From: CAKSQF01 sp051867925
Lineage (GTDB): Bacteria > Bacillota > Clostridia > Oscillospirales > CAG-272
NCBI GenBank assembly: GCA_051867925.1
Contig: JBJDZI010000093.1
Location: 1-9,203 of the forward strand
Reading direction: 5' to 3'
DNA length: 9,203 bases
Positions 6,615-9,203 of the stretch are shown piece by piece. The notes under the pieces were generated by a model that was given only the letters and a program-made list of their open reading frames with translations, did not search any database and was not told the DNA's origin. How positions within the stretch are numbered: position 1 is the stretch's first letter; each line of letters opens with the position of its first letter. Position numbers and translations under genes: made by a program.

Positions 6615-6645
6615 ATTATATTCAGACCGGGAGGGCAGAACCTCC
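6615..6645 (-). promoter_or_regulatory. Hairpin plus TATAAT between fabH and acpP
   Basis: On the minus strand GGAGG (6641-6645) pairs with CCTCC (6630-6634) around a 6-base loop, extendable with a CCG/CGG pairing and one bulge. Ten to fifteen bases on is an exact TATAAT (6615-6620). No good -35 hexamer sits 17 bases upstream. An internal promoter or an RNA-processing site giving extra acpP message is possible but weakly supported. Confidence 0.25.
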
Positions 6646-6661
6646 GCGGAACTCTGACGAA

Positions 6662-7627
6662 TTAGTATTCCAACAGACAAGCAATGGATGCAAGTCCGGC
6701 GCCGAATGCGCAGAGGACGATCTTGTCGCCTCTTTGAATGCCGCCCGCACGGACGGTCTCGTCCAGCAGTACGGGGATAGTAGCGGAAGAGGTGTTGCCC
6801 AACCGCTCGATGTTGTGGGGGAATTTTTCGGGTGCTACGCCCATTTTATGAATGGCGCTGTTGATAATGCGGATGTTTGCCTGGTGCAGGAAAAATTTCG
6901 CAATATCGTCGGGGACAAGTCCGTTCTTTTCCAATACCGCGCTGATGCGGGCATTGATGGAAGAGACGGCAAACTTGAAGACTTCCTGCCCGTTCATGTG
7001 CAGGACACCCTTCTCGTCGTAGCAGTTCCAGGGGGAATTGTCGGCATGACGGGTGATGTTCAGAATTTCCGCGTTGCCGCTGACCGTCCAGTCGAAGTCG
7101 ATCTTCCGGTCGGAAGCCGCTTCCAGCACCACCGCGCCGGATGCGTCGCCGAAGAGGCAACAGGTAGCCCGATCGGTCCAGTCTGCGTGGCGGGAAAGTC
7201 CCTCTGCCGAGACCACGATGGCTTTTTTGGTGATCATCCCCGAAGCGAAGTAAGTATGAGCGATCTGCAGACCGTACTCGAAGCCACAGCAACCCATATT
7301 GGTGTCCATGGTGATCACGCGGTCGGAAAGCCCCAACTCTTTTGCCACGAGGCAAGAGAGGGCAGGGGAGATATAGTCGCCGGTCAGCGTGGTGCAGACC
7401 AGTAGTTCGATCTCCTCGGGAGCGGTGCTTGCCATCTCCAGAGCCCTCTTGCAGGCGACGGTGGCAAGGGTGAGGAGGGACTCCTCATCGTTCATCACCC
7501 GGCGCTCGGTAATACCTGTGCGGGTGCGGATCCATTCGTCGCTGGTGTCAAGAAATTTGGTCAGATCCTCGTTGGAAACGGTGGTGGCGGGCAGTGCGCT
7601 GCCGGTGCCTAAGATGCGAAAGCTCAT
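6662..7627 (-). CDS. fabH: FabH, 3-oxoacyl-ACP synthase III
   Basis: This 321-residue initiating condensing enzyme joins a short acyl-CoA (acetyl or branched) to malonyl-ACP. The Cys-His-Asn triad is C113 in NMGCCGFEYG, H248 in FFLHQANIRI and N278 in RLGNTSSATIP. The early GTGSALP and TSDEWIRTRTGI segments and the FGAGL ending are family-typical. C114 stands where Ser or Ala is usual after the nucleophile. The ATG at 7625-7627 is chosen because AGGAG (7636-7640) lies 8 bases before it and the MSFRILGTGSALP opening fits FabH. A longer open frame reads into the leader. It is the first gene of the fab operon, preceded by two candidate promoters. Acetyl versus branched-chain preference cannot be judged from the sequence. 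Confidence 0.97.
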   Translation of the reverse strand: MSFRILGTGSALPATTVSNEDLTKFLDTSDEWIRTRTGITERRVMNDEESLLTLATVACKRALEMASTAPEEIELLVCTTLTGDYISPALSCLVAKELGLSDRVITMDTNMGCCGFEYGLQIAHTYFASGMITKKAIVVSAEGLSRHADWTDRATCCLFGDASGAVVLEAASDRKIDFDWTVSGNAEILNITRHADNSPWNCYDEKGVLHMNGQEVFKFAVSSINARISAVLEKNGLVPDDIAKFFLHQANIRIINSAIHKMGVAPEKFPHNIERLGNTSSATIPVLLDETVRAGGIQRGDKIVLCAFGAGLASIACLLEY

Positions 7628-7666
7628 ATCTCTATCTCCTGTTATCATTCGGTGTAATCGGAAGCC

Positions 7667-7704
7667 TTCCTTGCGCCCGCAAGGAAATGGGCAGACTCCG
7701 CCCA
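7667..7704 (-). repeat. Two adjacent hairpins in the fabH leader
   Basis: TTCCTTGC (7667-7674) pairs with GCAAGGAA (7679-7686) around a 4-base loop. Next to it TGGGC (7688-7692) pairs with GCCCA (7700-7704). Both lie in the 5' untranslated region, about 40-77 bases before the fabH ATG and downstream of both predicted transcription starts. No T-run follows. They may influence fabH translation or message stability, or be a copy of an intergenic repeat. I do not recognise a riboswitch class. Confidence 0.45.
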
Positions 7705-7731
7705 CCGCGTAGCAGGGGGAGTATCACCTTT

Positions 7732-7759
7732 ATTTTAACAAATAATTCCCGATTGTCAA
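7732..7759 (-). promoter_or_regulatory. Proximal fab operon promoter (P2)
   Basis: On the minus strand the -35 is TTGACA (7754-7759), the spacer is 16 bases and the -10 is TAAAAT (7732-7737), with TG one base upstream of the -10. Transcription would start near 7725, giving a leader of about 98 bases before fabH. Confidence 0.72.
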
Positions 7760-7792
7760 GGATTAGCGTTTATTGTTCACAAATCATTAACA

Positions 7793-7804
7793 TTGACAAG
7801 TCAA
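7793..7804 (-). promoter_or_regulatory. Palindrome between the two fab promoters, possible operator
   Basis: TTGAC-AA-GTCAA is a perfect 5+5 inverted repeat with a 2-base centre. It lies about 14-25 bases after the predicted start of P1 and about 35 bases upstream of the P2 -35. Its general shape (TTGA..TCAA) is reminiscent of sites bound by MarR-type regulators such as FabT, but it is not an exact match to what I remember. No regulator gene is in the window. Confidence 0.35.
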
Positions 7805-7824
7805 CAATTTTCGTACGCAAATAC

Positions 7825-7853
7825 AGTATACAGGAAAAATATACATCTGTCAA
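7825..7853 (-). promoter_or_regulatory. Distal fab operon promoter (P1)
   Basis: On the minus strand the -35 is TTGACA (7848-7853), the spacer is 17 bases and the -10 is TATACT (7825-7830). The sequence upstream of the -35 (7854-7873) is very T-rich on the minus strand and might act as an UP element. Transcription would start near 7818, giving a leader of about 190 bases that passes through the palindrome, P2 and the two hairpins. Confidence 0.82.
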
Positions 7854-8067
7854 GAGGAAAAAACGAAAAAATACATCCTATTTTCGCCTTCAATGGAATT
7901 ATCAGGTAAAAATCGGTGTGATATTTGCAATGTTTGGTGAATTTGTCCGAGAAATGCGTCGTAGGGGTCGGTTACAGGTAGGCACCGCTGGTGGGACGAA
8001 ATTAGCACGGATCGACCGATTCGACGATCTGCGTGGGCTGAGATCTGCAGCACCGCGTCGGGCAGGT
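7854..8067 (-). other. Intergenic region between the ATPase gene and the fab promoters, no gene recognised
   Basis: This holds 214 bases with no convincing coding sequence. Open frames cross it on both strands, but they lack ribosome binding sites and recognisable motifs. The side next to the promoters (7854-7880) is AT-rich. The side near the ATPase gene is GC-richer and contains short dyads such as GATCG/CGATC around 8010-8035. I see no clear terminator for the ATPase gene. Confidence 0.5.
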
Positions 8068-8964
8068 TCAAAACTCTCCCCGATGTGCTTCGAAAAAGTC
8101 GTGGTAGATGCGCACTGCCTCCAGTTCTGTCCAATTTCGCACGCGCACGGGGCGGCTGTCCAGATCGTAGATCTTTGCCCCTTTCATGGAAAGCAGAAAG
8201 GGCGAATGGGTGGCGATCACAAACTGACAGCGAAAAAACCGCGCCGAATCCTCGATGAACTGCCGCAGATCGTTCTGAAACTGTGCGGACAGGCTGTTTT
8301 CCGGCTCGTCTAAGAGATAAAGTGCCCCCTCCCCGATCTGCGTGGTGAAATAATAGAGCGCGCTCTGCCCGTTGGAGCGCCCCGCCATTTCGTGAGTCAT
8401 GCGGCGACTGACGTAGGCGGACTTGGTAGAGTGCCGCGCCTCGTTGCGCCGTTTTAACTCCTCGTAATCCTCCAGCGACTGCAAAAGAAAAGAGGTATTA
8501 TCCGCAGATCCTGAAGGCGTCAGCGCGCGGTATTCCTCATACAGCTCCTCCCGTCGCCGATCAACGCCCTCGTTGATGGAGCGCAGATCCAGCAGGTAGT
8601 CGAACACATCGTCGCTGGTGATGATCTTACTGTCGGGGGGCGGCAATTTGCCCAGCGATAGCCGATAGGTGCAGAAATCGAGGTAGGATTTCATAAAGGG
8701 CGTATTATTGAAGGGCGCGGAGCGTTTCAGCTTCAGCTTTTGGGCGATGACGTTCAGCAGAGTGGATTTGCCCGATCCGTTGCCGCCGTACAGGATGGTG
8801 ATGGGTTCAAATTCCAACTGTTTCAGCCCTTTATCGGAGAAAATCTTGAAGGGATAGACGTTGTTGTGATCGTAGCATCCCATCTCCAGCTGATAAGGAA
8901 AGGAGAGGCAAAAGCCTGCCTCCTCTTCGGGCGTTGCCGGCGTAAACTGTTCCAGATAGGTCAT
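8068..8964 (-). CDS. AAA family (ABC-type) ATPase, COG3910-like
   Basis: This encodes a 298-residue soluble ATPase of unknown role. The Walker A motif is GGNGSGKST at 60-68, preceded by LEFEPITILY. A signature-like RSNGQS lies at 196-201, Walker B is LYLLDEPE at 215-222 (D219, E220), and a switch histidine H253 sits in ATHSP. The middle third (110-190) is charged and probably helical. The overall arrangement resembles stand-alone predicted ATPases such as COG3910. No TOPRIM, nuclease or membrane part is present. The ATG at 8962-8964 is chosen because AGGAGG (8973-8978) lies 8 bases before it, whereas an in-frame GTG three codons upstream overlaps that site. It has its own promoter and no partner gene on either side in the window. 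Related ATPases occur both in housekeeping and in phage-defence settings, and the sequence does not decide between them. Confidence 0.85.
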   Translation of the reverse strand: MTYLEQFTPATPEEEAGFCLSFPYQLEMGCYDHNNVYPFKIFSDKGLKQLEFEPITILYGGNGSGKSTLLNVIAQKLKLKRSAPFNNTPFMKSYLDFCTYRLSLGKLPPPDSKIITSDDVFDYLLDLRSINEGVDRRREELYEEYRALTPSGSADNTSFLLQSLEDYEELKRRNEARHSTKSAYVSRRMTHEMAGRSNGQSALYYFTTQIGEGALYLLDEPENSLSAQFQNDLRQFIEDSARFFRCQFVIATHSPFLLSMKGAKIYDLDSRPVRVRNWTELEAVRIYHDFFEAHRGEF

Positions 8965-8993
8965 TTTTGACACCTCCTGACTTGGATAAGATC

Positions 8994-9022
8994 AGTATAG
9001 CACGGCTTTGGCGGGTTGTCAA
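8994..9022 (-). promoter_or_regulatory. Sigma-A promoter of the ATPase gene
   Basis: On the minus strand the -35 is TTGACA (9017-9022), the spacer is 17 bases and the -10 is TATACT (8994-8999), with TG one base upstream as an extended -10. The start is expected near 8987, only about 23 bases before the ATG. This is a near-consensus promoter, so the gene should be well transcribed unless repressed. Confidence 0.85.
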
Positions 9023-9057
9023 GGGGGAGGGGGATCTGCTCCAAGTGTGGTTTGGAT

Positions 9058-9147
9058 TTGCCGCCCTTTTCAGAAGTTCTTGGAGGTTTGGAACCTTCTT
9101 GGGGGAAGGTTCCAAGAAAAGCGGAGGGCGGCAAGGAATTGCCGCCC
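9058..9147 (-). repeat. Nested hairpin cluster upstream of the ATPase promoter
   Basis: Three arms of the same 9-base motif occur: TTGCCGCCC at 9058-9066, GGGCGGCAA at 9126-9134 and TTGCCGCCC again at 9139-9147. The middle arm can pair with either neighbour. Pairing with the third gives an 11-bp stem (9124-9134 with 9139-9149). Between them TTGGAACCTTC (9088-9098) pairs with GAAGGTTCCAA (9105-9115), and an alternative stem joins 9077-9084 to 9111-9118. The region is non-coding and could form mutually exclusive structures. It may include the terminator of a gene lying beyond the window. Confidence 0.6.
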
Positions 9148-9203
9148 TCAGTTTGTCGAAAAAGTATACAAGAATACTGGAGGAAGGGGAAAACCATCTC
9201 AAA
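9126..9203 (-). repeat. Right copy of the repeat shared by both window ends
   Basis: Read on the minus strand from 9203, this matches 55-132 without gaps. The first 22 bases (9203 to 9182) are identical, CTTTTTCGACA (9164-9154) is identical, and the GGGCGGCAA/TTGCCGCCC hairpin falls at the same offset. In the left copy the first block is one arm and part of the loop of a long palindrome, so the matching arm of this copy should lie just beyond the window end. Confidence 0.75.

Noticed and set aside
7628..7853. FapR operator upstream of fabH
   Set aside because: I looked for the known FapR-type site (TTAGTACC-like palindrome) and did not find it. Only the shorter TTGAC-AA-GTCAA palindrome is present.
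7850..8134. 94-residue minus-strand open frame between the ATPase gene and fabH
   Set aside because: It begins inside the ATPase coding region in another frame, has no ribosome binding site and no motif, and ends in the fab promoter region.

Overview
The window reads as a chromosomal segment of a low-oxygen Firmicute of the class Clostridia, plausibly an Oscillospiraceae-like gut lineage. This placement is inferred from four things: the FabK-type enoyl reductase inside a fabH-acpP-fabK-fabD-fabG-fabF-fabZ cluster, a riboswitch-controlled ThiT, strong AGGAGG-type ribosome binding sites, and sigma-A promoters close to consensus. The base composition is moderately GC-rich by eye, with AT-rich promoters. 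All nine recognisable genes are on the minus strand, so the biological order runs from right to left.

Right to left, the layout is as follows. (1) 8965-9203 is non-coding. It holds a strong promoter, a cluster of hairpins, and one copy of a repeat that runs off the window end. (2) 8068-8964 is a solitary AAA/ABC-type ATPase with its own promoter. (3) 7628-8067 is a long intergenic region with two promoters pointing at fabH, a short palindrome between them, and a structured leader. (4) 2007-7627 is a compact type II fatty acid synthesis operon: fabH, acpP, fabK, fabD, fabG, fabF, fabZ. (5) 1183-1878 is a HAD-superfamily phosphatase placed after fabZ with no obvious promoter of its own. (6) 308-1127 is a complete thiamine-uptake transcription unit: promoter, TPP riboswitch, intrinsic terminator and thiT. 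(7) 1-307 is non-coding and packed with palindromic repeats.

The fab genes together supply one full cycle of fatty acid elongation. FabD loads malonate onto ACP, FabH starts the chain, FabF extends it, FabG reduces the ketone, FabZ dehydrates and FabK reduces the double bond. The acetyl-CoA carboxylase genes (accB, accC, accD, accA) that often sit around fabF/fabZ in related bacteria are absent here, so malonyl-CoA must be supplied from another locus. thiT is the substrate-binding subunit of an ECF transporter. Its energising module (EcfA, EcfA', EcfT) is not in the window.

I did not find a clearly new multi-gene system. The parts least explained by known genes are the inverted pair of repeats at the two window ends, the dense palindromes at 1-302 and 9058-9147, and the regulatory region upstream of fabH.
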